Source: Nitrospirales bacterium
GTDB lineage: Bacteria > Nitrospirota > Nitrospiria > Nitrospirales > UBA8639
NCBI GenBank assembly: GCA_029261255.1
Contig: JAJDBQ010000093.1
Span: forward strand, 30,667 to 94,666
DNA: 64,000 nt
Reading direction: 5' to 3'
The translations under genes were made by a program, and so were the position numbers. Each line of letters starts with the position of its first letter. Position 1 is the stretch's first letter. Below are positions 34,894-44,345 of the stretch, piece by piece. The notes below the pieces were generated by a model. It saw only the letters and a program-made list of their open reading frames with translations, ran no database searches and had not been told where the DNA came from.

Positions 34894-37800
34894 ATGAACA
34901 TTGAGAATCATTCCCTAAGAAAATCTGAGCGACCATTAGTCTCCGTCATTGTTGCGCTTTACAATGGCGAAAAATTTATACAGGGGTTGCTTGAAGATCT
35001 TGAAGCACAAACGATGGCAAAAAGAATTGAGATTGTGATTGTAGAAACGGGTTCAACGACAGACGAAATTAAAGTGATCAGGGAGTTTCAGAAACGTTTT
35101 GATAATATTTTGTATGTCCGGACCAGTTATAGGGTTAATGTGGCAGCCGCATGTAATTTTGGTATTCGAATAGCTTCCGGAACATACATCACGTTGGGCC
35201 CTGCAGATGATCGACGTCGTCATAATTCGTTAGAAGTGCTTTCTAGCGAACTTGAAGCAAATCATGACGTAGGCCTGGTGTATGCGGATAATTTCGTCAC
35301 CAATTGTGAAAATCAAACATTCGAGAGGCACATTCGAAGTGGACACAAAATTAGACCAGAGTTTTGTCCGGAAATTATGTTGTCTGGTTGCCATATGGGT
35401 CCTCAGGCCATGTGGAGAAAGTCTTTACACGAAGAAATTGGATATTTTGATGAGGTCTTGGAGTCAGCCACAGATTATGAATTTTGGTGCCGAATTGCTA
35501 CCCGTTATCCCATGAAGCATGTACCTGCATATCTAGGGTTATATTTTGATAACCCTAAAGGGATCGTGAATTCAAATGCCTCACGAAATCACCAACAAAC
35601 CAGAGAAGTGCAAAAACTCTATGAAGGAACCTTTCCTCCACCAGCAAGAAATTATTCTAGGGGAATGCATTACTTAAAGCCTATGAATGAAACCAAATAC
35701 GTCAATATCTGTATGGTGACTTTCAATCGTCTTGAGTTTACTAAGCCAGCAATTGCTTCCATTTTAGAATTTACTTGTTATCCGCATGTCATCACAGTCG
35801 TAGATAACGGAAGCACTGATGGTACGGTTGAATATTTGCAAGCATTGAAGCATGAAGGAATCATCACGAACCTCATATTGTTAAAAGCGAATGTGGGAGT
35901 GGCGAAGGCTTCTAATCTAGCATGGAGCCGAGAGCCTGAAGCAGAATATTACATGAAGTTCGACAACGATATTGTGCTCCAAAAATTCCAGTGGCTAGAG
36001 CGCATGGTTGAGGTCATGGATGCCATTCCAGGCTTAGCCATGCTTGCCTACAATTTTGAACCCAGCAGTTACTCAATTCAAACAATCAATGAACAACGTG
36101 TTCGGCTAAAAAAAGGGAATCTCGGTGGTGCATGTGTATTGATTCCTAAGCGAACCCAGCAAAAATTAGGGTTTTGGTGTGAGGAATATGGGTTATATGG
36201 TGAAGAAGATGCCGATTATGGACTTCGACTATCGGTGGCTGGGCTGAAGCAGGCCTATATGGAGGATGAAGAAATTGGAGTACACCTTCCAGCTGGTAGA
36301 GCGGCCTCTATCGATCCGAGAACTTCCGTTGCCGAAGATGGGATGGAAGAGCATCAACATACGGAGTACCGACAATTTAAAGATGCTCAACGACGAGTCA
36401 ACATGGAGGGGAGGGCGAAGGAAAATTTCAAACTCTATCAACAAGGACGGAAATCTCTGCACTGTACATCACCGTTTGTGGAGACTTTTAATCACGAGGT
36501 AATAGAGCCCTTGCCGTATTCTGTTACATTGAATTCAGACGAAGATTGTCAACATGTACAGCAATCGAGGCGTCGAGTCTCGGTCATCGCGAATGACTCA
36601 TTTTGTGGTGGAATTCGGCTGTTTTATCCGATGATCTCATTACTCGAGAAGAAAGAGCTGACTGGGCAGACGTTGGTTGAAGGAAATATTTGGAAGGGGG
36701 AAGTTGAACTTCCTGCTGGACCAAACGAGAGCCTTGTCGTTCAGAGAATAGCTAATTTAATTGAGCCAAGATTGCAAGAGGCGAAATCACAAGGAACAAG
36801 GATTATTCATGATTTTGATGATTTATTATGGAAAATTCCAGAGGATAATCAAAATTATCAAGTCATGACGCGTCCAATGTTAGAATGTTTTTTCCGGGTT
36901 ATGTCACATGCCGATTGTGTGACTGTCTCCACTGAACCTCTTCGAGAGGCATTGGCCGCTCTACACATCAAGGCGACCCTCCTTCCGAATTGTATGTTTT
37001 CAGAGGATTGGAAAGAATTGAGGCCTCATCGACGCACAGGACATCGTCCTCGTGTCGGTTGGGTAGGGCAAGCTGGTGTGCATCGTGCAGATGTGGCCAT
37101 TTTGCATCCATTGATCAAAATATTGGGGCAAGAAGTTGAGTGGGTCTTTTTGGGTGAAATCCCCGACGTTCGAGGAGGAATTCGGTTTGAAGCCGAGACG
37201 CATTCAATGGTTCCTTTGCAGGACTTTCCTGCAAAGTTAGCGAGTTTGAACTTAGATTTGGCGCTGGCACCTCTCGCCGTGAATGAATTCAATGAAGCAA
37301 AAAGTGATTTGAGAGTTCTGCAATATGGCATTCTGGGCTACCCCGTTGTGGCGACCGATATCTTTCCCTATCAAACTGCTCCAGTGACTCGAGTTTCCAA
37401 TGATCCTGATTCGTGGGCTCGGGCCATTCGTGATCACATTAATAACCCTGATGCTTCAGAATCACAGGGGGAAACACTCAAGCAGTGGGTCTTGTCCCAT
37501 CGGATGTTTGATCAATGGGCTTCTCGCTATCAAGAAGCGTGGCTTGGAGAACCTATTCAAGAAAGAGGCACGCCTGAATCTGAACATATTCCTCGTGTTT
37601 CTGTACCTGAATCTCAACTGAGGAATGAAGGCGGAAAGGGACCCTACGATTGTTCGATCATTATTCCAGTTTTTAATCAGTTAGATCTTACCCGTCAGTG
37701 CTTGACCCACTTAGCCAACGTGACCGATGGATGTTCCTATGAAGTTATTGTTGTTGATAATGCTTCAACCGACGGCACTACGCCATTCCTCTCATCCTTA

Positions 37801-40800
37801 GAGGGCGACATTCAAATTATCAGGAATGATTCTAATCTGGGGTTTGCCAAAGCCTGCAATCAAGGTACTAAAGCCGCTAAAGGGAAATATGTGGTGTTCT
37901 TACATAATGACACCATTCCGCAAGAAGGATGGTTGAGCCCGTTGCTTGAAGAGGTTGAACGGAATGCAGATGTTGCCGTTGTCGGGAGTAAATTGCTTTT
38001 CCCAGATAAGACGATTCAACATGCAGGTCTGGTTATTAGTCGGAAAGATTTCATGCCGAATCATATATTTAGTGGGGCGGTAGACAATCTTCCTGCTGTC
38101 AATTTCCGTAGAGAATTCCAAGTGGTGACAGCTGCATGCATGCTTGTGAGGAGAGGGTCTTTTGATGCTGTTGGGGGTTTTGATGAAGGATTTATTCATG
38201 GATGTGAAGATGTTGATTTCTGTTTGAAAATCCGAGATGGTGGGGAAAGAGTTGTTTACCAGCCCAAAAGCATGTTGTTTCACCTTGAACAACACACTCC
38301 CGGTCGAATTAAGAAAGACATTGAGGAAAAAGATCATCGAAGATTGAGGGAACGGTGGGAAACGAAAGTTACTTCAGATGAAGATATGTATTATGTTTCT
38401 GAAGGATATAAACATAGATGTTATGTGGAAGATGGAATTTCACGAGTGTCATTTACTCCCTTTGTTGATGAGAAAGAGAAGTTACAATGGCATAAATTAG
38501 AACGCGTGCAGAGTGTCATGCTTCAAAAACGATATACGAAAGACTGCGTATCTTCTTCCGAATGCGAAACTGAATTACGGCGCCTCCTTTCTCATGTCTC
38601 TCAATGGCCTAAAGATATAGAAGCTCTCAGGTGGGCGGCATTCATTTGCCATACAAACGAATTTCATGAATATGAAAGCGATTTTTGGAGTCAGATATTG
38701 GAGTTGGATGATGATGCTGATGCACGTAGCTATTTAGTCTCCTCTGCTTTAAAACAGCAAAACTTTTCCGACGCAAAAGAACATCTTCAGGCTCTACTCG
38801 CTTCGCATCCTACGCATGGAAACGGTCATTTTTTGCAAGGAGTTTTATTTCTACAACTTACAGAATATGTGCCCGCATCTGAATCGTTCCGTCTGGCTGT
38901 TGAATTCGGTTTTGATCATCTGAAGGCGGAGAAAGGTCTAGGCCTAGCTTATTTGGGCATGGGGAATGCTGATGAATCATGGCGAGTATACGACAAGATT
39001 TTACCGTCTTGCCCCGATGATATCGAAGTGATCAATGGATTACTCCAGGCCGGAACAGTCCTTGAACGGTGGGAAGATTTAGCGAAAACTTTATCGCACT
39101 ATCTTGAACGAAATCCTGGAAATCTTGATATGAGGTTTGCCTTGGCCAGCGTGGCCTATCGAGCTGGACAGTCAGATCAGGCTCAGCAGCAGTTGGATTT
39201 TCTGAAACTCACGAATCCAGATTTTGATGGACTTATTGACCTGGAGCACCTCATGGGCCAGGCACCTTCTTCTACCCCTCCTAAAGCCATCTTAAAAGAC
39301 TATCGTTGTGACGCGAATACGAAGGTGTGGAGGCGCTCGGAGTATCCGGGCATTGCGTATTCTGATGGGGAAGAAATTGAGCAACGATTACTACGCATTG
39401 TTGAAACTTCCAGCGATGTCAGTGTGATGTCGAGTGAGTTGGCAAGCCATTGCAGTGATTGGGGTACGCAATATCATTTATCCCGCCAACGTTCGAATCT
39501 TTTACGACCATTTGAAGCCCAGTTGCAGGGTAAACAGATTTTTGAAATTGGCGCTGGGTGCGGTGCCATTACACGGTATCTTGGTGAGATAGGGGCGGAT
39601 GTTCTGGCTCTGGAGGGTAGTCCTCGTCGTGCGTCTATCGCCGCTCTGCGTTGCCGAGACCAAGCGAACGTGACTGTTATGGCTGAGGCGATTCATGAAT
39701 TTCAGCAGGTTCCCCAATTTGATGTTGTCACGCTCATTGGAGTTTTAGAATATGCCAGAAAGTTTTTTCCTGGGGAAGGGAAAGATCCTGTTGATGCCAT
39801 GTTGAAATATGTCACGGGATTTTTGAAGCCAGGCGGAAGGTTGATCATTGCCATTGAAAATCAATTGGGCTTGAAATACTTTGCAGGTTTTCCTGAAGAC
39901 CACATGGGCGAGCCGATGTTTGGGATTGAAGAACATTATGATGGCAACAATGTCGTAACCTTTGGACGGACTGATCTCGCTGAACGCGCACGGAAGGTCG
40001 GATTGACTGAAAGCCAATGGTGGTACCCTTTTCCGGATTACAAGCTCCCAAGCCTTATGGTGTCAGAAGAAGGAGCTTTTCCTAGTGAAGATATGGATTT
40101 GTTTCCACTCGTACGTCATGCCTGTTCTCAAGACCCACAATATCCTTCGAGTGTGAGCTTTAACCAAGGGCGAGCCTGGCGCCCAATTATGCGCAATGGG
40201 CTTCTTCGGGAAATGGCAAATTCCTTTGTGGTCGTCGCGTCTGATTGTGAAATTCCTGAAATGCCTGATAGGCCTGTTGCCTTGCATTACGCAACGAATC
40301 GACGACCTGAATATGCGAAGAAAGTACTTTTTACACGGACGGAATCTGGTGTCGCGATGACTCACCAAACTTCACTCTATCCTGAAGCTGTGCCCCATAA
40401 ACATTCAATGATGAAGTTACATCTTGAACAAGAAGCATTTATTCAAGGGCAGCTTTGGCAGGATCGTCTCGTAGATATTATGACGAGACCTGGCTGGACC
40501 TTGGATCAAATACAACAATGGTTTCAGGTTTGGCTCAAGGCCTTTTACTCTGCTGCCGAGTTACAGGGTCGTTCCAATCTTATGTATGAAAAAGTTTCTG
40601 GTGGTTGTGTTGATATGACTCCAAGAAATCTCATTGTCGATAACAACGGAGTCGGAAAATTTTTTGATCAAGAATGGGAATTAGTTGAGGCAATCCAAGT
40701 TGGGCATGTGGTTTTTCGGGCACTCTTGTCATCTATCGGGGCTATGAAAAATATTTCTCCTCCTTTGGAGAAGTGTAATAGTCAGGCTTTGCATCTTATT

Positions 40801-43800
40801 ATGAAAATTGCCGAAGATGTAGGATTCTCTTTTTCTACCCAACAATGCAAGGAGTATATGGCATTCGAAGATGCCTTTCAACAATGTGTTGAAGGCAAAA
40901 ATTTATTGAACGATGAGGGTTTGTCTTCTGGAGTGAAAAACGAAGGAGGGATAGTTGCGATGAAGGGGAGTCCGGCAACTAGAGATCCCAGCCCGTCTGT
41001 GTTTGAGTGTTCCATTATTATCCCTGTCTGCAATAAGCTAGAGTTGACTCGTCAGTGTTTGACCCATTTAGCTGATGTGACACATGGATGTACTTATGAA
41101 GTGATTGTCGTTGATAACGGCTCGACTGATGGAACCAAGGAGTTTCTTGCTTCTTTAGAAGGCGATATCCAAGCCATTACGAACGATTCTAACTTCGGTT
41201 TTGCTATAGCGTGTAATCAAGGCGGAAGAGCGGCAAAAGGGAAATATCTAGTTTTTCTCAACAATGACACGATTCCAAAAGAGAGATGGCTTGCGGCTTT
41301 GGTTGATGAAGTGGAACAGCATTCAGATGTGGCGATTGTGGGAAGTAAACTTTTATATCCCAATAATACGATCCAGCATGCTGGTGTCGTATTTTCAAAG
41401 ATCAGTCTAACGCCATATCATATTTACAATAGTGTGAAATCAGATTTTGCTGGCGCCAATATTCGGCAAGAATTTCAAGCTGTCACTGCTGCGTGTCTTC
41501 TCATTCGCCAAGAAGCCTTTCATTCTGTTGGTGGTTTTGATGAGGAATTCAGGAATGGGTTTGAGGATGTAGACCTCTGTTTGAAAATTCGAGAGTCTGG
41601 GGGAAAGGTCATCTATCAACCCAAGAGTGTGTTGTATCACCTTGAGGAACAAACGCCTGGTCGCAAAAATCCTGAAGCAGAACGAAACAATGGGCGATTG
41701 TTGATGGAGCATTGGGCCGACAAAATTGTGGTGGATGAAGATTTTCATTCTTTTTCAGCTGGATATTTCAATCGATATTCCTCCAAAGATGGAAAATTAG
41801 GTCTGGTAGTGACACCTTTTAAGAATGACATAGAAAAACTTCAATGGAAGCATGTCAAAAATGTTCAGGAGCTTTTACTGAAGAAGCGCTATGACAAAGG
41901 AAATACAAAGGCAGAACAGATTGAAGCGGACATTCGAGCAAATCTTACGGACGCTTCAACGTGGCCAGCAGAAATGGAGACGCTCAAGTGGGCTGCCTCT
42001 ATTTGTGTACGGATAGAAGATATCGAGAGCGAATGCGGTTTTTTGAAGCGGATACTTGACCTTGGAGAAGATCGGGAGGCACGAGAGAAACTTACGCGGG
42101 AAGCGCTTAAGCGCGGAAATTTAAACGAAGCTTCTCAGCATGTGTCGGCCATTCTCACATTGGATCCACATAATGGTTTGGGTTTGTGGTTGCAAGGTAT
42201 TTTGGCCATTCAATCTCTCGATTATGCGAAAGCGACACATTCTTTCCAGCACGCTCTAGCCAATGGTTTTGACGGACAGAAAACTCGGTTAGGGTTGGGA
42301 ATGGCGTGGATCGGTTTAGGGAATGCCCAGAATGCGTGGACAGCCTTTCAAGAGGTGTTTGTCGCAGATGCAGATAACAAAGAGGCTGTGAACGGATTGA
42401 TTCAATCTGGAACGATGTTGGAATGGTGGGGAAAGTTGCAAATGCACCTCACACGATATGTCGATCGAAACCCTGCAGGCTGCGATATGCGGTTTGTCCT
42501 TGCTGGTGTGTGTTTTCGGGCTGGAAAAATTGAAGAATCTAAAAAACATTACGACATTCTCCAGATGTTTTCTCCTGAATATGATGGCTTGGAAGAATTA
42601 GGACGACGTTTGAAGTTGAGGCAAGATGAGCCGAAAATTTTAAAAGACGAAAGCATGTCTCAGGCCACTCTTTATGAGCACACACACTTACGATCATATT
42701 TTCAACCTCCTACTGGAAATACCGAAACCTATATTCGTATTCTCCCGAGTGCGGTTTTAGAACATTCCCTGTCCATTCATAAAGTATTGAAGGACTATTC
42801 AATCTCGGGGTTTGGCACGGGGACTGATGCCGTGGAGAAGATCCTCTCGATTATATTTCAGCGACAGTTTCCGCAAGCCAATGTACGTTCCTTTGATATG
42901 TGGGATCGGGTGGTGGCACTCACCGTGGATTGCGAGTTGGTGCATGGTGTTTCTGGTCTCTCGTTTTGTTCCCTGCAACCTCAAGATTTAGAAGCTATCG
43001 ATCCTATTTTTGCTCAACAAGAGGGTGAATCTCGGAAAGAGGAAATATCCGTCTACCTGAATAAATTGAAAAATGGTGAAAGCTTAGGGATGCCGCTGTA
43101 TATTTCCGGCACTATTTTGCAATATCTTGGTGCTCCAGCTGAAAGCGGAGGGATGTATATGCTTGATGGCGCGAGACGATTGTCTGCCTCTGCGCTCCAT
43201 CACCAAGAGCGGATGCCTGTTATTTTTCTCGTCTTTGAAGAAGAATTTTCCAAGGTCTTGCAAGAGCCGGTAAAATTAGGAATTCAACATCATATTGAAA
43301 AATTAGCATGGTTCCAGAATTACCACTCATTTCCCTTCTTAGGCGTGACCGGACAACGAAGCTTGCAACGATTTACATTGATGGACACGAAGATCTTAAA
43401 AGATTCTGTTATTCTCGATTTTGGGTGCAACCTGGGTCAGGCAAGTCTAAAGGCGATTCAATGCGGAGCAAAAGAGGTTTGGGGCATTGAGGGTATGCCT
43501 GATACCATTGCCGTTGCCAATGAAATAAAAGATCTTGCGAGATGCGAGAACCTTCATTACCTTCATGTTGATTTTAATGATCCTCAGTTTGATCAGGAAA
43601 TTGATCGAGCCATTCCCAAGTCCTGTGATTATGCCTTCTTTTTTTCTGTTTATCGTACAAAAGAATTACTGCAGCGTGATAGATTATTTCGCTACATTCT
43701 ACAAAAGGTGAGCAAAGGGGTCTTTTTTGAAGGGCATGCCCATCCTAAAATTGACACCATCGATTACTATGAGTGGTTATTTGAATCATTTAATGTTCCC

Positions 43801-43968
43801 TATACGTTCCTTGGGTTTTCCGAACGACAGATTCGGCCATTGTTTTTTCTTGACCTTGAAGAGAGATCCATTCAAGAGAATACATGGGATCTTCAATCAA
43901 CCCCAGGCCTGCATTCTTTAGATGGTACAAGGAGACTGTCTCAAGAAGACCAATTGATCATAAAATAA
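34894..43968 (+). CDS. Giant multidomain glycosyltransferase/methyltransferase (about 3,024 residues)
   Basis: One uninterrupted frame. Order by residue: GT2 (14-249), GT2 (269-503), a GT-B glycosyltransferase (558-885, RPRVGWVGQAGVHRAD and DLRVLQYGILGYPVVATD), GT2 (918-1139, VVDNASTDGT), TPR-like helices (1223-1456), class I methyltransferase (1508-1730, FEIGAGCGAITRYLG), a kinase/APH-like segment (about 1796-1956; Asp1907 and Asn1912 in DMTPRN, Asp1925 in FDQEW), GT2 (2038-2269), TPR-like helices (2346-2583), a ParB/sulfiredoxin-like domain (about 2603-2790, YMLDGARRLSAS), and a methyltransferase (2823-2993, LDFGCNLGQA). Residues 918-1456 and 2038-2583 are a duplicated GT2+TPR unit. No signal or membrane segment. 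Start ATG 34894 has GAGG six bases upstream. It probably builds and methylates a short glycan on a protein (inference). Confidence 0.88.
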   Translation: MNIENHSLRKSERPLVSVIVALYNGEKFIQGLLEDLEAQTMAKRIEIVIVETGSTTDEIKVIREFQKRFDNILYVRTSYRVNVAAACNFGIRIASGTYITLGPADDRRRHNSLEVLSSELEANHDVGLVYADNFVTNCENQTFERHIRSGHKIRPEFCPEIMLSGCHMGPQAMWRKSLHEEIGYFDEVLESATDYEFWCRIATRYPMKHVPAYLGLYFDNPKGIVNSNASRNHQQTREVQKLYEGTFPPPARNYSRGMHYLKPMNETKYVNICMVTFNRLEFTKPAIASILEFTCYPHVITVVDNGSTDGTVEYLQALKHEGIITNLILLKANVGVAKASNLAWSREPEAEYYMKFDNDIVLQKFQWLERMVEVMDAIPGLAMLAYNFEPSSYSIQTINEQRVRLKKGNLGGACVLIPKRTQQKLGFWCEEYGLYGEEDADYGLRLSVAGLKQAYMEDEEIGVHLPAGRAASIDPRTSVAEDGMEEHQHTEYRQFKDAQRRVNMEGRAKENFKLYQQGRKSLHCTSPFVETFNHEVIEPLPYSVTLNSDEDCQHVQQSRRRVSVIANDSFCGGIRLFYPMISLLEKKELTGQTLVEGNIWKGEVELPAGPNESLVVQRIANLIEPRLQEAKSQGTRIIHDFDDLLWKIPEDNQNYQVMTRPMLECFFRVMSHADCVTVSTEPLREALAALHIKATLLPNCMFSEDWKELRPHRRTGHRPRVGWVGQAGVHRADVAILHPLIKILGQEVEWVFLGEIPDVRGGIRFEAETHSMVPLQDFPAKLASLNLDLALAPLAVNEFNEAKSDLRVLQYGILGYPVVATDIFPYQTAPVTRVSNDPDSWARAIRDHINNPDASESQGETLKQWVLSHRMFDQWASRYQEAWLGEPIQERGTPESEHIPRVSVPESQLRNEGGKGPYDCSIIIPVFNQLDLTRQCLTHLANVTDGCSYEVIVVDNASTDGTTPFLSSLEGDIQIIRNDSNLGFAKACNQGTKAAKGKYVVFLHNDTIPQEGWLSPLLEEVERNADVAVVGSKLLFPDKTIQHAGLVISRKDFMPNHIFSGAVDNLPAVNFRREFQVVTAACMLVRRGSFDAVGGFDEGFIHGCEDVDFCLKIRDGGERVVYQPKSMLFHLEQHTPGRIKKDIEEKDHRRLRERWETKVTSDEDMYYVSEGYKHRCYVEDGISRVSFTPFVDEKEKLQWHKLERVQSVMLQKRYTKDCVSSSECETELRRLLSHVSQWPKDIEALRWAAFICHTNEFHEYESDFWSQILELDDDADARSYLVSSALKQQNFSDAKEHLQALLASHPTHGNGHFLQGVLFLQLTEYVPASESFRLAVEFGFDHLKAEKGLGLAYLGMGNADESWRVYDKILPSCPDDIEVINGLLQAGTVLERWEDLAKTLSHYLERNPGNLDMRFALASVAYRAGQSDQAQQQLDFLKLTNPDFDGLIDLEHLMGQAPSSTPPKAILKDYRCDANTKVWRRSEYPGIAYSDGEEIEQRLLRIVETSSDVSVMSSELASHCSDWGTQYHLSRQRSNLLRPFEAQLQGKQIFEIGAGCGAITRYLGEIGADVLALEGSPRRASIAALRCRDQANVTVMAEAIHEFQQVPQFDVVTLIGVLEYARKFFPGEGKDPVDAMLKYVTGFLKPGGRLIIAIENQLGLKYFAGFPEDHMGEPMFGIEEHYDGNNVVTFGRTDLAERARKVGLTESQWWYPFPDYKLPSLMVSEEGAFPSEDMDLFPLVRHACSQDPQYPSSVSFNQGRAWRPIMRNGLLREMANSFVVVASDCEIPEMPDRPVALHYATNRRPEYAKKVLFTRTESGVAMTHQTSLYPEAVPHKHSMMKLHLEQEAFIQGQLWQDRLVDIMTRPGWTLDQIQQWFQVWLKAFYSAAELQGRSNLMYEKVSGGCVDMTPRNLIVDNNGVGKFFDQEWELVEAIQVGHVVFRALLSSIGAMKNISPPLEKCNSQALHLIMKIAEDVGFSFSTQQCKEYMAFEDAFQQCVEGKNLLNDEGLSSGVKNEGGIVAMKGSPATRDPSPSVFECSIIIPVCNKLELTRQCLTHLADVTHGCTYEVIVVDNGSTDGTKEFLASLEGDIQAITNDSNFGFAIACNQGGRAAKGKYLVFLNNDTIPKERWLAALVDEVEQHSDVAIVGSKLLYPNNTIQHAGVVFSKISLTPYHIYNSVKSDFAGANIRQEFQAVTAACLLIRQEAFHSVGGFDEEFRNGFEDVDLCLKIRESGGKVIYQPKSVLYHLEEQTPGRKNPEAERNNGRLLMEHWADKIVVDEDFHSFSAGYFNRYSSKDGKLGLVVTPFKNDIEKLQWKHVKNVQELLLKKRYDKGNTKAEQIEADIRANLTDASTWPAEMETLKWAASICVRIEDIESECGFLKRILDLGEDREAREKLTREALKRGNLNEASQHVSAILTLDPHNGLGLWLQGILAIQSLDYAKATHSFQHALANGFDGQKTRLGLGMAWIGLGNAQNAWTAFQEVFVADADNKEAVNGLIQSGTMLEWWGKLQMHLTRYVDRNPAGCDMRFVLAGVCFRAGKIEESKKHYDILQMFSPEYDGLEELGRRLKLRQDEPKILKDESMSQATLYEHTHLRSYFQPPTGNTETYIRILPSAVLEHSLSIHKVLKDYSISGFGTGTDAVEKILSIIFQRQFPQANVRSFDMWDRVVALTVDCELVHGVSGLSFCSLQPQDLEAIDPIFAQQEGESRKEEISVYLNKLKNGESLGMPLYISGTILQYLGAPAESGGMYMLDGARRLSASALHHQERMPVIFLVFEEEFSKVLQEPVKLGIQHHIEKLAWFQNYHSFPFLGVTGQRSLQRFTLMDTKILKDSVILDFGCNLGQASLKAIQCGAKEVWGIEGMPDTIAVANEIKDLARCENLHYLHVDFNDPQFDQEIDRAIPKSCDYAFFFSVYRTKELLQRDRLFRYILQKVSKGVFFEGHAHPKIDTIDYYEWLFESFNVPYTFLGFSERQIRPLFFLDLEERSIQENTWDLQSTPGLHSLDGTRRLSQEDQLIIK

Positions 43969-44345
43969 TGAAGGCGATTACATTTTTCATTGTTAATATG
44001 ACAATCGCTTTGGCGTTGATTTTCACTCATGTTCCCCTTGAGTGATTCCTCTAGCCATTCTACCTCTCTTTCCCGCAGCTCAATTCCATTCGCTAAGCGG
44101 ATGCCATTAGGCATTCCCAATCGGTATCGCGGTCCAACCTTTGCAATGTCAAAGTTTTCTTATGAAGTGGGGTGGAAATCTCGTTCCATCAATTTTCGCG
44201 TTTCTTACGCTTAGTGTGTTTTCCCATTTGAAGAAAACGCAAGTGGGGTTTGTTCGCAGACACCGTTCGATCATCTTAGATTGTCCTTCTTGGTTGTTGT
44301 ATTTGGTTCTATTTGGTTTTGGAGCATTTTAGTTCAGGGAAAAAA
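43969..44345. other. Non-coding gap after the giant gene
   Basis: About 377 bases without a convincing gene. On the minus strand an open stretch (roughly 44160 down to 43960) reads ENFDIAKVGPRYRLGMPNGI then RLANGIELREREVEWLEE, which looks protein-like, but it has a stop at its upstream end and no start with a ribosome site. It may be a remnant of a broken gene. No terminator is obvious. Confidence 0.4.

Noticed and set aside
44029..44332. Two short plus-strand frames in the gap after the giant gene
   Set aside because: No ribosome sites, overlapping frames with biased Ser/Arg composition, no recognisable domains.
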